Shown: in pieces, positions 1 to 9,935 of the stretch | How positions within the stretch are numbered: the stretch's first letter is position 1 | How the letters are laid out: every line of letters begins with the position of its first letter | Source of the DNA: Cristatella mucedo | Taxonomy: Eukaryota; Bryozoa; Phylactolaemata; Cristatellidae | Direction of reading: 5' to 3' | Length of the DNA stretch: 25,000 nucleotides | Assembly (NCBI GenBank): GCA_009760855.2 | Contig: WPIO01000022.1 | Span: forward strand, 22,501-47,500 | Position numbers and translations under genes: made by a program | The notes under the pieces: model-generated | Seen by the model: only the letters and a program-made list of their open reading frames with translations | Databases searched by the model: none | Told to the model about the DNA's origin: nothing

Positions 1-620
1 GACGGGCGTCATTAGCTGTCACTGAGAAGTGCCAATGAGCCCCGCAGCGGAGCGGCCGTGCTTGACAGCCGCAGCATAGCCGCGTAGCCATCAGCTGCCT
101 GTCTCTGCGCCGCTACCGCTGTAGCGTTCGAGCTGTCCCTCCTCGAGCTGCAGCGGAAGTCTAAAGAGGAGAAAGGAAAGCGCCGAACGTTCAGGTCGAG
201 CGGCGAGTCAAGCCCGCACTCTGAGAGCTTAGGGGCTTTCGACGACGTTTCGATCTCACTTCTCTGCTTAAGACTCTTAGTCATCATTCCAACGTGTGCG
301 CTGCGCTTTTACCTACTCTACCGAAGCCCCCAGAAGTTGGTCTGGTGCGAGGCTTTGCGAGGCTCGAGAAGGATTCGTAAGGCAGCCATTTTGGGGCTGA
401 CGGAATTCATTGAGCGACAGAATCGGCCGAATTAGTAGGAAGGAACCGAAGGACCGAGAACGATTCGCGAAAGTCACAGATTTTTAAGTGCCAAAGTGCC
501 AAAGGTTAGCTCGGGAAATCTTCCGATTACTTCAATACGTGGCAGTGAGCGAATCGGCCTGCTTAGTTAGCAAGGTTACGACAGCTGCTAAAGAATCTTA
601 GTTTCGCGGAACTATTCGAT
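1..620. other. unassigned, moderately GC-rich sequence
   Basis: I see no protein, RNA gene or repeat that I recognise here. Reading frames are short and have no familiar motif. The base composition is mixed and moderately CpG-rich, which would fit intron or upstream sequence of a gene lying to either side, but nothing decides this. Confidence 0.4.
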
Positions 621-621
621 C

Positions 622-706
622 GTGCTTTCTTTGTAGCAAATGAAAAGTGCCTAGAAAGAGATTGAGTTCTCTGCTGGTGCTATACTAAATGTATTATTAT
701 TATAAT
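622..706 (+). mobile_element. LINE family 1, 3' terminal fragment
   Basis: This is a short 5'-truncated end of the L2-like LINE found many times in this window. It has the conserved terminal hairpin (AAGTGCCTAGAAAGAGATTG followed by AGTTCTCT and a GGTGCTATA closing arm) and then an ATTATTATTATT tail. The outer stem carries a few changes relative to the longer copies. There is no coding sequence. Confidence 0.75.
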
Positions 707-914
707 CGCTAGGAGCCGTATCATCATAACCTATGGATTACATCTTATGAAAAGGTAATCTGAATCGATGCTCATTAACCATTGTCGCGCCTCGTGCTGG
801 TCTCAAGTGGCGTTCTTGGAATGTGCGGTATGAGCTGCACAGGTCAAGGATAAAGGTTTTGAATTTTTTGTCATTAAATTTTAGGCTTACTTGATTGCTA
901 TGTTGCTCTGCTGC

Positions 915-1049
915 CGGCCTGGTTTAGCCCAGGAGTTAGAATGGTCACCTTTGATGACCCAGGTCGTGGGCTCGAGCCCTGGGGGTGTATATGAAGCGTC
1001 TGGATGGAAATTAAATTCTCTTAGGGTGCTGTGTAAATGAATTATATTT
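915..1049 (+). mobile_element. tRNA-derived SINE with LINE-type 3' tail, copy 1
   Basis: The head has a Pol III A-box-like segment (TGGTTTAGCCCAGGAGTTAG) and a B-box-like segment (GGGCTCGAGCCC), spaced as in tRNA genes. The rest is the LINE-like hairpin tail (GAAGCGTCTGGATGG, then ATTCTCTTAGGGTGCT) and TGTAAATGAATTAT. This copy is more diverged than those at 8448 and 11049. An AT microsatellite starts directly at its 3' end and may have grown from the A/T-rich tail. Confidence 0.8.
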
Positions 1050-1140
1050 ACATTATATATATATATATATATTATATATTATATTATATATTATATATAT
1101 ATATGTTATATATATGATATATATATACATGTATATATCA
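1050..1140. repeat. AT-rich dinucleotide microsatellite
   Basis: Runs of TATATA alternate with ATTATATT and ATGTATAT over about 90 bases. The tract is largely self-complementary and could extrude as a cruciform. It directly abuts the SINE tail. Confidence 0.9.
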
Positions 1141-1144
1141 TGCG

Positions 1145-1925
1145 TGCGCGCCTCGTTTCAATGTCTTGTCTTCACGGATCCATTGCCACACGGCTACGGT
1201 AACTTGCTTCCCGACTGCTGCTGTAGAGGTGATGGATCACCTCGCTGATGCCACTCTGATGCCTCACTTGTCACCTCACTTGTCACCTCGCTTGTCACCT
1301 CGCTGGGCGCCGCTTTCGTGCTTCCGCGAGAGCTCGGGCTCGAGCAAGCGGCGCCCTGGTCTTAAGCTGCCATTGTGGACATTGCGTACTTCGCTGCGCC
1401 GTATTGAAGGAAGCGCCGCCTCATTAGCCGAGCGCGCCAGCCGAGCGTAGCGTTTTGCTCGTCGTCCCGAGAAGCATGCATCCCGCGGCAAAAAGCCCAA
1501 ACGGAGAGGGGCAATAAATCCACGCCCACGATCGCTTCCTGATCGATCGGAGGCCGCAATGGCCGACGACGACGCCGCCGCCGCCTGCCGCAGCCATCGC
1601 TCGCAGCGGGGACGCGCGCTGAGCACAGGATGGCCTGCCAGCCAGTTGCGACCGCCTTGTGGCGGCTATTTGAACTGGCCGACCGCCGCTGCGCCGTGCG
1701 AACACAATGCGGAGCACTTTACGCAGCCGCGCGGTGCCGCTGCTTGCGCTCCCCGAAATAGATCGCTCTGCTGCCGCGCGCTCTTTGTCGCACTGTTTGT
1801 CCGCACGCCCGATTAAAGCGCGCGCGCGCGCGCGCGTGAAATAAGACGCCCTCAATGCGGCCGCCTGAGAGCGGCCGCCTTGGAGCGCGTCTTGTTAGGT
1901 CGACGCGCGTGCGTGCTCGACGAAA
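1145..1925. other. GC- and CpG-rich block upstream of the EF-hand exon
   Basis: GC content rises sharply here. It contains a 12-bp tandem repeat (unit TCACTTGTCACC, about three copies at 1264-1299) and a pure CG alternation at 1818-1836. An ATG at 1559 opens an 85-codon frame starting MADDD, but it has no recognisable domain and no visible splice to the EF-hand exon. The block may be intron, promoter-proximal CpG island or upstream exon of the EF-hand gene; the sequence does not decide. Confidence 0.45.
1818..1836. repeat. alternating CG tract
   Basis: An uninterrupted run of CG dinucleotides, about nine units. Alternating CG of this length can adopt Z-DNA and is unusual in animal DNA, where methylated CpG normally decays. 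This suggests the surrounding block is unmethylated in the germ line. Confidence 0.85.
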
Positions 1926-1967
1926 GTGTTTGATGTTGACGCCCGCGGCGGCGTTTGCTACGTCTAG
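1926..1967 (+). pseudogene. possible EF-hand 1 loop ended by an in-frame TAG
   Basis: In the same frame as the EF-hand exon, the upstream codons read VFDVDARGGVCYV then TAG. This looks like a first EF-hand loop: Asp at positions 1 and 3, Gly at 6, Val at 8, and the stop falls at loop position 12, where calmodulin has Glu (GAG to TAG is one change). About three residues are missing before the VLIALGQ helix. Either the gene is a pseudogene, or the match is chance and the TAG is part of a splice acceptor. I cannot tell which. Confidence 0.35.
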
Positions 1968-2318
1968 GTTCTCATCGCGCTCGGCCAGGACCCGACGCCG
2001 GACGAACTGAATCAGATGATGGAGGACATGGACAGTGACGGGAACGGTACGATCGACATCAACGAGTTCCTCAACACGATGGCGAAAAAGTCCGACGGAC
2101 TGGCCAAGGAGATAAAGCTGGCGTTTCACGTCTTCGATCGGGACGGAGACGGCTACATCACCGCGGACGACATAGTGGCCATCTTCGAAAGCATCGGCGA
2201 GAAGCTCACGCCGCGTCAGATGCACCGCCTGCTCAAGGTGGCGGGCGCGGACGCGGAGGGACGCGTGGCCTACCAGAGCTTCACCGAAATGATGAAGGCG
2301 CCCGGGTCGAAATACTGA
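1968..2318 (+). CDS. calmodulin-like EF-hand protein, 3'-terminal coding exon (partial)
   Basis: The frame codes for 116 residues ending at a TGA (2316-2318) and aligns with calmodulin from about residue 35 to the C-terminus. Calmodulin-type proteins are cytosolic calcium sensors that bind target helices. EF-hand 2 has an ideal loop (DSDGNGTIDINE, 2031-2066). EF-hand 3 is DRDGDGYITADD (2136-2171), with Asp instead of Glu at position 12, which usually weakens calcium binding or favours magnesium. EF-hand 4 keeps the fold (GADAEGRVAYQS) but has lost the acidic residues at positions 1, 9 and 12, so it should not bind calcium. It is therefore a diverged calmodulin-like protein and not calmodulin itself. 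I start the exon after an AG at 1966-1967 that follows a pyrimidine-containing stretch and could be a splice acceptor; the in-frame ATG at 2016 lies inside EF-hand 2 and is not a real start. Third codon positions are strongly GC-rich, unlike the rest of the window. The first EF-hand exon is either outside the window or the broken sequence just upstream. Confidence 0.8.
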   Translation, partial: VLIALGQDPTPDELNQMMEDMDSDGNGTIDINEFLNTMAKKSDGLAKEIKLAFHVFDRDGDGYITADDIVAIFESIGEKLTPRQMHRLLKVAGADAEGRVAYQSFTEMMKAPGSKY

Positions 2319-3082
2319 CCGGGCGTGCTAGAGAACTTCCGGTCCAGCTCTCGAGTACTGCGCCGCGACGGCGGCATTTCTTGGTGACTCGCATGGGTCG
2401 GGGTTTCCGGTAGCGCCGGTTTTCCGGTCGGGGTATCCGGTAGCGCTCGCGCCCCAAGCACTCGCGCCTCTCCCGAGTGCGAGTGCCCGGGGCCACGAAG
2501 AAGCGCTCTTAAACCGCTGCAGTCACGTGCACGCGCGCGTGCTGACCGCTCTTCCGATCGAGCCCGGACCGGCGGGCGGTGCGGTTTTCCGAAGCTGCTC
2601 AAAGTCACTGGCTCGAGTATCGACGACAGCCGTGCTCGCTAAGAACGCCTCGTTCGCTGACGCGCGCGTAGCGCATTGCGACGCGCGAAAGCGTCGTATT
2701 AGAAGAATTGTGCACAAAGAGACTCGGCGGCGGCGGCATTATCCGGCGCTACTGCAGCTACTTTCGTAGGCGTTTGATTTCTCGTATCGCTAGTGATGAA
2801 TGCTGGCGTAGCACGGTCGTCGCGAGTGCCGGAGAGTGCAGGTCACGTGGCGCTTGAGTTGCCTGAGTGAACGAAAGCGTTGGCACGGTCTCGTCAACAG
2901 ATGGCGTCTTGGTTCTCCTATCAGACAATCCGCACATCTTCTACGCACCCGGGCTTCTGAGCCTCTGCACGATGTTGTAGCTCCGGTTCGTGTCCTGTCA
3001 GACCTGACGAGCGACAGAGCGACAGCTTGCTCATCAATAGCGTTGGCTTCCACAGAATGGCCACGACAGCCAGTGCGCCGAG

Positions 3083-3085
<3 letters not shown>
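2319..3085. other. GC-rich downstream flank of the EF-hand exon
   Basis: This may be the 3' UTR and downstream flank. It contains a 30-bp-period duplication (GGTCGGGG then TTCCGGTAGCGC at 2396-2416, repeated at 2426-2446). I see no AATAAA between the stop codon and the TC repeat; the first one I find on this strand is at 3714-3719, so where the transcript ends is unclear. Confidence 0.4.

Positions 3086-3164
<79 letters not shown>
3086..3164. repeat. (TC)n microsatellite
   Basis: A perfect run of about 39 TC units. The polypurine/polypyrimidine strand asymmetry allows triplex (H-DNA) formation. It creates long Ser-Leu or Arg-Glu reading frames on the two strands, which are artefacts. Confidence 0.97.
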
Positions 3165-3170
<6 letters not shown>

Positions 3171-4187
3171 CAGGGAACGCCCGGATGACGGGCTGCACTG
3201 ATGTTGCATCCCCAAGTCAACTCGATCCCACTTGGTTCGCGCGCTTGGCCTCGTTGTCAATCTCATTCCTTGTTGCCAAAAGAGCTGCCAATCCCTCATC
3301 CTTTATTTAGCTCTACGCCTTGTAATCGGCCAAACGATGAACATTATTAGAAGCACCGAACTGACCCCAGCGTACATAGTCCTCTAGCGCGAGCGCGCAG
3401 CAGCGGCTCACGAACTTCGCTACAAAGGCTGCGAAAGTATAGCCGATGCAAGTCCTTGTAGACGCGCGACGGATAGCTTAGTGGCGCCAGCGTGTCAAGG
3501 CCAGCGAGCCGTAGTAGCAGCGCTTGTACAGGCGTCAGTGTGCCGACGGTAGCGGAGCGCGGCAGCAATCGCGGCAGCAACCTATGCCTAAACAATAAGT
3601 CCATATCCTTAAAGTAGAGTGGCATACTCAAAGCCTTCGAAGGGCTGCAGGAGCACTGTACTTGCCACAACGTGAAACTGATTAGCCATCGCTACGGATC
3701 GATTTGCAGGCGCAATAAACCACAGCTTATGCAATATCTGATTACTAATTACTCTAATTCAGGTACCTCTCTAATAAGCTCTGGCCCTGTCGTAATATGA
3801 TTTAGCTCGCCAGCGTTTCGCCGTCCCCTCCTTAAATTAAGGCCGTATTCAGCCAGGATAACAAAAGAAGCCTAACATAGCCGTCTCAGGTAGATGTTTG
3901 CTTTCTGCAACTTTGCCAGGCGCTAACACCAATCGATAATGAGGATTTTCTTTAAATGCCTTCTTCACGTCGATTGATTCAGCCATCTTTTACAATTCTC
4001 CATCACCGGCAGCCATCAGCGAATCAAGTTGGATGGACTTCAATGCACCTTCCAAACTCTTGATTTCCCTGACGTGCATGTCATCAGCACTTCGTTAGCT
4101 GGAGACTGGCGAACACATTTAGCCTCAGCCCTCAGCTCATACGATACCTGAAACGATCTCAAGACTAGAAAATAATTAGTTCTCACG
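3165..4187. other. unassigned sequence
   Basis: No recognised gene. A 107-codon minus-strand frame (3347-3670) is GC-rich and rich in Leu and Arg. It could be a fragment of a coding exon, but I recognise no domain, see no splice context, and give it low weight. An AATAAA occurs at 3714-3719. The right part becomes AT-richer up to the LINE fragment. Confidence 0.35.
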
Positions 4188-4540
4188 TCATGCTCCCAAA
4201 GCCTGGAACTTCGTCAGAACATCCCCTGACCTGACCACATTTAAAAAGAACTTAAAAACACACCTATTTAAGACAGCATTTAGTGGGTCCCTGTGATTCG
4301 TCCTTCATGTGCTTATGCGTGCTGACACTGTGTATGCTGCCACTAACCGCATTTGCATACTGACCCTGCGCATGTCACCCCTAACCATGTTATTCATTTT
4401 TTTTGTTTATCAAGCATGATATTACTCACCATTCAATTGCATTTCCCTTTCCAGCAAATGTAAAGCGCCTAGAGAGAGATTAAGTTCTCTGAGGGCGCTT
4501 TATCAAGTGCATTATTATTATTATTATTATTACTATTGTT
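4188..4540 (+). mobile_element. LINE family 1, 5'-truncated copy (ORF C-terminus and 3' UTR)
   Basis: The left end matches the last codons of the reverse transcriptase ORF (the APKAWN...FKKNLKTHL region) with an internal deletion. It is followed by the family's 3' UTR (tracts beginning GTGATTCGTCC and CTGACACTGTG), the terminal hairpin AAAGCGCCTAGAGAGAG...GGGCGCTTT, and an (ATT)n tail. The 3' UTR is close to that of the copy at 8886-9935, so both belong to one family. It is a dead 5'-truncated insertion. Confidence 0.88.
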
Positions 4541-4618
4541 ATAAGAGGATCAATGGCTCATGCACTGTCGCCAAGTCGATATTGACTTATAGGATTTTAT
4601 CCGTTTCATTGCCTCTCA

Positions 4619-4860
4619 ATTTAGTGGGTCCCTGTGATTTGCCCTATATGCGCTTATTCGTGCTGACACTGTTGCTTGCTGCCAGCAACCACACTTGCAT
4701 GCTGACCCTGTGCATGTCACCCCTAACCATATTATTCGTGCTGTTTCTCAAGGAGGGATACCACTCAACATTCGATCGTGTTACCTTTGCAGCAAATGCA
4801 AAGCGCCTAGAAAGAGATTGAGTTCTCTGAGGGCTCTTTATCAAGTATATTATTGTTATT
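4619..4860 (+). mobile_element. LINE family 1, second 5'-truncated copy
   Basis: Starts inside the 3' UTR at TTAGTGGGTCCCTGTG, the same point of the family that occurs within the copy at 4188-4540, and runs through the hairpin to a TATTATTGTTATT tail. It lies only about 80 bp downstream of that copy in the same orientation. This could be an independent insertion or a diverged tandem duplication of the 3' end. Confidence 0.85.
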
Positions 4861-7800
4861 CTAGCCAAGTTTCAGTTACGCATTCTGTGAGTTATGATGG
4901 ACAATATCCGCCAGATCGCATAGCTGAGCTTGCACCCTGTGGTGAACTTTCAAAGCGCATGAACAGCTGAGTCGGTGCGAATCGGTACAGGGCGTGAAAT
5001 CAACTTGATTTTGCTGTTTATCAAACTAAACAACTCAGCACAGTCAGAAGTTTCTCGAAGTCTTTTCATGTGCAGACGCACAAAGATCATGGAATTTCGC
5101 TAACCAATTTAAAATCTCAATGAAAAACCACAGAATCAGCCACTTTGACACTGCGTGGTGCACAAGGAGCTTTTCCAAGTTGACAAAAATGCAAGAGTCA
5201 CGGAAAATGAGTCATCAAAACACACAGCATGAAATTGACAAGCAGTCTTATCTGCCATCAAATTGGGTCGGCTTATGACATATTGTATCGTCCGGCTCCT
5301 GGCGTTCTCTTGGCCTGGAAATGCTCAGGGAGATCCGATCCGAGATAAGACGATCCCGAGGTCTCGTTTCCGGTGACCCTTCAACTTGATTCTGATCCAG
5401 ACCCGAAGTCCTGGCAGTTTAACATCATTTTTCGTGACACTTCTTATCTTGTGATTTTATAACTGTTGAAATTCCGTTAAGAACAAGATCATTGCTGGTA
5501 TTTCTGGTGTACTGCAGTGAAAAGGCTCTTTCGTAATCAGAATTCTCTAATGTTTTCCTGGTGTGCAGTGTGTCTTAAAGGATTTTATCTTCAGGATTTG
5601 TTGTTTGATTATCTTAAGTATGCCACGCATACTAGATGTCAACGATCGTTTACTGGTGCCAAATGGCTTGTTTTGGTTTCAATTGAACACAGATGCTTTC
5701 CAGCTCAGCCCTTAGTAAATGCTCGCCAAAACAGGTTGATTCTAAGCATCTTCTGCAATGACATACGTGCCGGCCGGTATCTCCAGATGTCTGAACCAGA
5801 GGTTTTTAATCAAAGGCAAACTTGCACCGAAATTTGCTGGCCTAGAGTGAAGGGGGCTGCGACTTTAACTCTCTAGCCGGAGAGAGGTGCTCTTCGTTTA
5901 CTTTTATTGTTGGGTGATTTGATGTAATCGGGTCTTAGCCTTGAGGTAAGGCACTTGCACTTTACTACACCCGTGGGTTCGTGGGTTCGTGACCCGCAGC
6001 CGGCACTGCTTGTTCATTGCGCCAGCGCGAGTGATGGCCATCAAGGACAGCTCGTCCGCTGCCACATATTGACAAGTCGATTAAATTCGCCGACCTTTAC
6101 TTTAACCAAGACTGATAGAGCCACACAAAATCGATATTCTATTAGTCGATTCAGATTGAATTGACACAAAATGACCTGTTAATAACTTCAGTGACCACGA
6201 TCTCTTGTGATGTGTCATTGATGAGCCGGAAGCTTTCTCGTTCGCAAGAACGCGTGTCAGCCAGTCTGATGTATAAACACTCGCCGGTTTTCATCTTTTT
6301 TAATCGTGCAGAATTACTTCGCCCAAGGTAGGTGCCTTCTCTTTTGCCTAAGATTCGAGCGAGCGCTGTTTGGTGAGATTAGTGCCTTGCCTCCTCCGTA
6401 GCTACTCCAGAATTGATATTGTGCCCTAGCAGCGTGAGTGTTTGGCGAGATTAGTGCCGTACCTTCTTTGCAGCTACTCCAGAATTTAATGAGACCTTGC
6501 CGGATAGTCTACGTATCTATTTACAGCTCAGTGACAAACGCTTAGAGTAGAACCTCTAGTTTCAATTGTTCGCTGCACCAATTATGTGTGTTCGGCGTAA
6601 ATCATGTCTTTATCATTGAGATCGTTTTACCGGAAAATCACATACATCCTTTGTTATTACATAAGATTTTCTCATTTATACAATATTTGCGTTCTTCTCT
6701 ATGTAAGTTAAAGTGTGCAAACAGGGTGGAAATGTCCTTAAATAAATCTTAAGCCCAGCCGCAGCTATATGAAATTCGAGAGTTGGTATGGTGCTCAACG
6801 TCGTCACCTTTACGCTCACAGTAAGATCTAAGTAAGATCCCTTTGACCATTTTGAATAGATTTATGCGCAAGCTTGATTGCAAAAGCCAAAATCATGTTA
6901 TTTTCTTAAAGGAGTAATTTTAACTACGGAGAAGTGGCTTTCATATCAACCCAATACCTGAAGCTAGTAAGTCAGTTGCCAGGAATGCTAACAGTAGGAT
7001 CTTGGCTTGATCTTGAACTTTTGTAGACGTGACCAGAATTCATATATCAATCAGCAGATGTATGCGATGTATTCTTGTCTTGATTGATCATTAAGCCAAG
7101 AGCAGGCATGCTTCCTTTCCTTAAACACTAATTTACTTTAAACCGTAGCGCGGATAGTATAGATCTCCGACTTCCTACAGCAGAGTTTTTTTTTACAGCA
7201 GAGTTGTTTTTTAGAAACTCCTACTTTTGAGGTAATAAAAAATTTCCTTGACTAGATGTGCCTTAATTTTTTGCAGTAATGTTATATATGAAAACACTTT
7301 GCGGTCATCCAAAATTAAAAATGAAATGTTTGACGACAACCTTTTTTGCAAATTGGAGGTAAAAGATAACAGACAAATATGCGCGCCTTGGCAGAGAATT
7401 ATTCTATAAATTGTACATTTAACTGAATGCATAGGCAACTGGATTTAACAAAAAAGTGGCAGTGCATTGGAAACTGCCGGTTCATAAGCTGAGGTCAGGA
7501 TGCAAAGGTGATGGTGAGGATTTTTGTATGGGCCGACTTAGGAAGAAGAATGTGTTCTTGAGTACTTTTGCCAATCCTTTACAGTCTCTTTGAACATAGC
7601 CGTAGTAGTTTAAAGCTATAGAATTAAACGTAAAAGGCGTTGATTGGTCTCGCCTACCATCGCATGTACCGCGGTTCCCGGAATGGCGTTACATGCGATA
7701 CAAAGGTCGGCTGATGAAACAACCTTGTTTATGTAGCGGCAAAAGAGCCTTAGTGGGAATCACTCCGCTGCTGCAATTTTGCTTGCTCTGGGACTCAAAC

Positions 7801-7940
7801 CCACGATCTTGGTCTTTGACTTGATTAGCTTGTAGTGCATATATAACGAAAGTCAAAGCCCTAAAAGACAGCTTTTCAATTCCTATGCTTCTAAATGGTG
7901 GGGCTCATCACATACTGCCATCTAGAAATTCATTAAAGAT
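4861..7940. other. unassigned intergenic or intronic sequence, about 3 kb
   Basis: No protein I recognise. The longest frame (5517-5876, 119 codons) has no motif or codon signal. A stretch at about 5933-5995 resembles a tRNA-type head (CTTAGCCTTGAGGTAAGGC, then GGGTTCGTGACCCGC) and may be an old SINE of another family. A similar weak tRNA-like B-box match in reverse lies at about 7790-7815 (GGGACTCAAACCC). A 72-bp-period tandem duplication is at 6367-6486. The DNA is otherwise AT-rich and featureless. Confidence 0.4.
6367..6486. repeat. two-copy tandem duplication, 72-bp period
   Basis: A 48-bp segment beginning TGTTTGG and ending CTACTCCAGAATT is present at 6367-6414 and again at 6439-6486. 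The copies differ at a few positions, so the duplication is not recent. No coding content. Confidence 0.85.
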
Positions 7941-7941
7941 A

Positions 7942-8101
7942 AACTATAATTCATTTAGCGCCCCAAGAGATCTTAATCTGTATTCAGGCACTTCACATGT
8001 GTCACGGGGTTCGAGCTCACGACCTCGGACATCACATATATTCACCTTGACCTCGGTCGTTAAAGGCGAGCACCGTAAGCACTGAGCCAAACCAGCGCCC
8101 C
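7942..8101 (-). mobile_element. tRNA-derived SINE, copy 2
   Basis: Read on the minus strand it has the A-box-like TGGTTTGGCTCAGTGCTTA, the B-box-like GTGAGCTCGAACCCC, then GAAGTGCCTGAATACAGATT...GGGGCGCTAAATGAATTATA. The region between the boxes carries extra sequence compared with the copies at 8448 and 11049. I found no clear target-site duplication. Confidence 0.8.
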
Positions 8102-8447
8102 GCGTGTTCCTGATAGCCTTTGCCCCGTCCGCGTGCATTGCACTTTGTGTGCTCGCTGTACTTGCTGAAAATGTGCACAAACTGACAATGCTTCGTTTCC
8201 AGCATTTTTAAGATGCATAGAAAGAGATTAAGATCGATTGGGAGCGCTAGATAATGTATTATTAACGTTAATTTTGTTAATAATTTCAATATCTCTATTG
8301 TGTATCTTTAAGCGCGAGTACTTTGCCCCATAGGCAGAGCGGGCCTGCTTTGCCGCCAGCGAAAGAAACTCGTCCGAGGTGCCTGGATGCTGGACAGCGC
8401 CCGTCGAGAGAGGGCTAGATAATTACCACAACTGCCTAACAAATTAC
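8102..8447. other. short flank containing a LINE tail scrap
   Basis: Apart from the LINE 3' terminal fragment at about 8200-8268, I see nothing recognisable between the two SINE copies. Confidence 0.4.
8200..8268 (+). mobile_element. LINE 3' terminal hairpin remnant
   Basis: A diverged tail with the pattern GATGCATAGAAAGAGATTAA, GGGAGCGCTAGATAA, then TGTATTATT. The inner stem is damaged. It is an old insertion related to LINE family 1. Confidence 0.65.
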
Positions 8448-8592
8448 CTTTTTGGTCTAGTTGTTAAGGTGCTCGCCCCGACCAAGGTCTGACTGAGGTC
8501 GTGGGCTCGAGCCCCGAGGCATATGTGAAGCGCCTGAATAGAGATTAAGTTCTCTTGGGGCGCTATATAAATGAATTGCATTATTATTTTTA
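8448..8592 (+). mobile_element. tRNA-derived SINE, copy 3 (well preserved)
   Basis: The head is TTGGTCTAGTTGTTAAGG (A box) with GGGCTCGAGCCCC (B box) about 37 bp further on. The tail begins GAAGCGCCTGAATAGAGATT, closes with GGGGCGCTATATAAATG and ends in ATTATTATTTTT. It is very similar to the copy at 11049-11205, so these represent the youngest form of the family in the window. There is no central domain: the head passes directly into the LINE-like tail. Confidence 0.9.
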
Positions 8593-8885
8593 AAGGGGTG
8601 TGCTATTGTCTCCGTAATAATGCTGAAACAAAAAAGCTACATCAATAACACCGCCAGCATCAAACCGTGTAGTCGGATTTAACTAGAGTCATTGCGGCGC
8701 ATTTGGAAGGAAGCACGCCTGTACTCGGTTTATTTGCCAGTGTGGACAGGAAAATAGGCATTTGGCTCCACACTTCATGTGACATCTGGTTAAACACTCA
8801 AACAGTCAGCCCCCGACTTACGACGGTTCAACTTACAAAAATTCGGAGATACAAACTCGGCCACGGTCACTCAAAAATCGAATAT

Positions 8886-9935
8886 TGAGCACCTCAAACT
8901 CTCTCAACTCACTTGCTGCATGTATTGATGATATCCGCACATGGATGGCAGCAAATTTTCAAAAACTTAACGATGATGAAACTAACTTACTAGTTATGGG
9001 AAAACCCAGTGTGATTCAGAGATTGGAAAAGCTGACTCAAAATTGGCTCTGTCAGCATATCTCCTGTTGCATTAGCTCGAAATCTAGGTGTCATATTCCA
9101 AAGCGACCTCTCGTTAGACGACCATATCAGCTCCACAGTCAAATCTGCCTATTTTCAGCTCCATAACATTGCTAAAATTCGGGCTTGTTTAGATAAAGAT
9201 ACCACGTCCAAGTTGGTCCATGCATTTGTGACATCCCGTCTCGACTTCTGCAACTCACTGCTTACTGGCCTACCAGCATGTGCGATCAGGCGATTGCAGC
9301 TGGTGCAAAACTCTGCAGCTAGGCTTGTCTGTCGTGAGCGTCGCAGTTGCCACATTACTCCACTTCTCGCCGACCTGCACTGGCTACCAGTGAGGCAACG
9401 GATTGACTTCAAGGTTTTGTCGCTCACTTTTAGGTCCCTTCATTCTATGGCTCCAGCCTATCTTTCAGATATACTACCCCATCAGGCCAAGCATCGTACC
9501 GCCCGCTTGTCGGAATCCAACAGTCTACAAATACCTCATACAAACCTTAAATCCTTTGGAGACCGTGCATTTAGCTCGTATGCTCCCAAAGCCTGGAACT
9601 CCCACTCGACTTGCATCAGAACATCTCCTGACTTGACCACATTTAAAAAGAACTTAAAAACACATCTATTTAGGACAGCATTAAGTAGGTCCCTGTGATT
9701 CGTCCTTGATGTGCTTGTGCGTGCTGACACTGTGCATGTTGCCACTAACCACATTTGCATGTTGACCGTGTGCATGTCACCCCTAACTATATTATTCATT
9801 GTGCTTGTTTTTCAAGCATGATTTTACTTACCATTTAATTGAATTTCCCTTTGCAGAAAATGTAAAGCACCTAGAAAGAGATTAAGTTCTCTGAGGGCGC
9901 TTTATCAAGTGTATTATTATTATTATTATATACAA
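8886..9935 (+). mobile_element. LINE family 1 (L2/CR1-like), 5'-truncated, reverse transcriptase C-terminal half
   Basis: Codes for the part of a non-LTR retrotransposon ORF2 downstream of the catalytic box: NSLNSLAACIDDIRTW, then LNDDETNLLVMG, one frameshift near 9035, then an open 161-codon frame (9213-9698). That frame has the typical HAFVTSRLDFCNSLL, RRLQLVQNSAARLV, LHWLPVRQRIDFK and FKKNLKTHLF signatures. ORF2 makes cDNA at a nicked target site. The stop codon is followed by about 150 bp of 3' UTR, the AGCACCTAG...GGGCGCTTT hairpin and (ATT)n. The endonuclease and the YADD box are missing through 5' truncation. This is the best-preserved coding piece of the family here, though not functional. 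Confidence 0.92.

Noticed and set aside
1559-1816. 85-codon frame starting MADDD as a first exon of the calmodulin-like gene
   Set aside because: The start resembles calmodulin for three residues only, no EF-hand follows, and I see no donor site that would join it in frame.
1953-1967. A 15-bp GT...AG intron that would remove the TAG
   Set aside because: Far too short for a normal spliceosomal intron in animals, and it would shorten the EF-hand by about eight residues.
1719-2225. 168-codon minus-strand frame
   Set aside because: It is the antisense of the EF-hand exon and neighbouring GC-rich DNA; the EF-hand reading on the plus strand is clear.
2790-3299. 169-codon minus-strand frame with a long Arg-Glu run, and its plus-strand Ser-Leu partner
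   Set aside because: Produced by the (TC)n repeat at 3086-3164.
5517-5876. 119-codon plus-strand frame
   Set aside because: No domain, no codon bias, and a frame of this length is expected by chance in 25 kb read six ways.
8448-8592. A functional tRNA gene
   Set aside because: A and B boxes are present, but there is no full cloverleaf with acceptor stem, and the unit is repeated with a LINE tail; it is a SINE.
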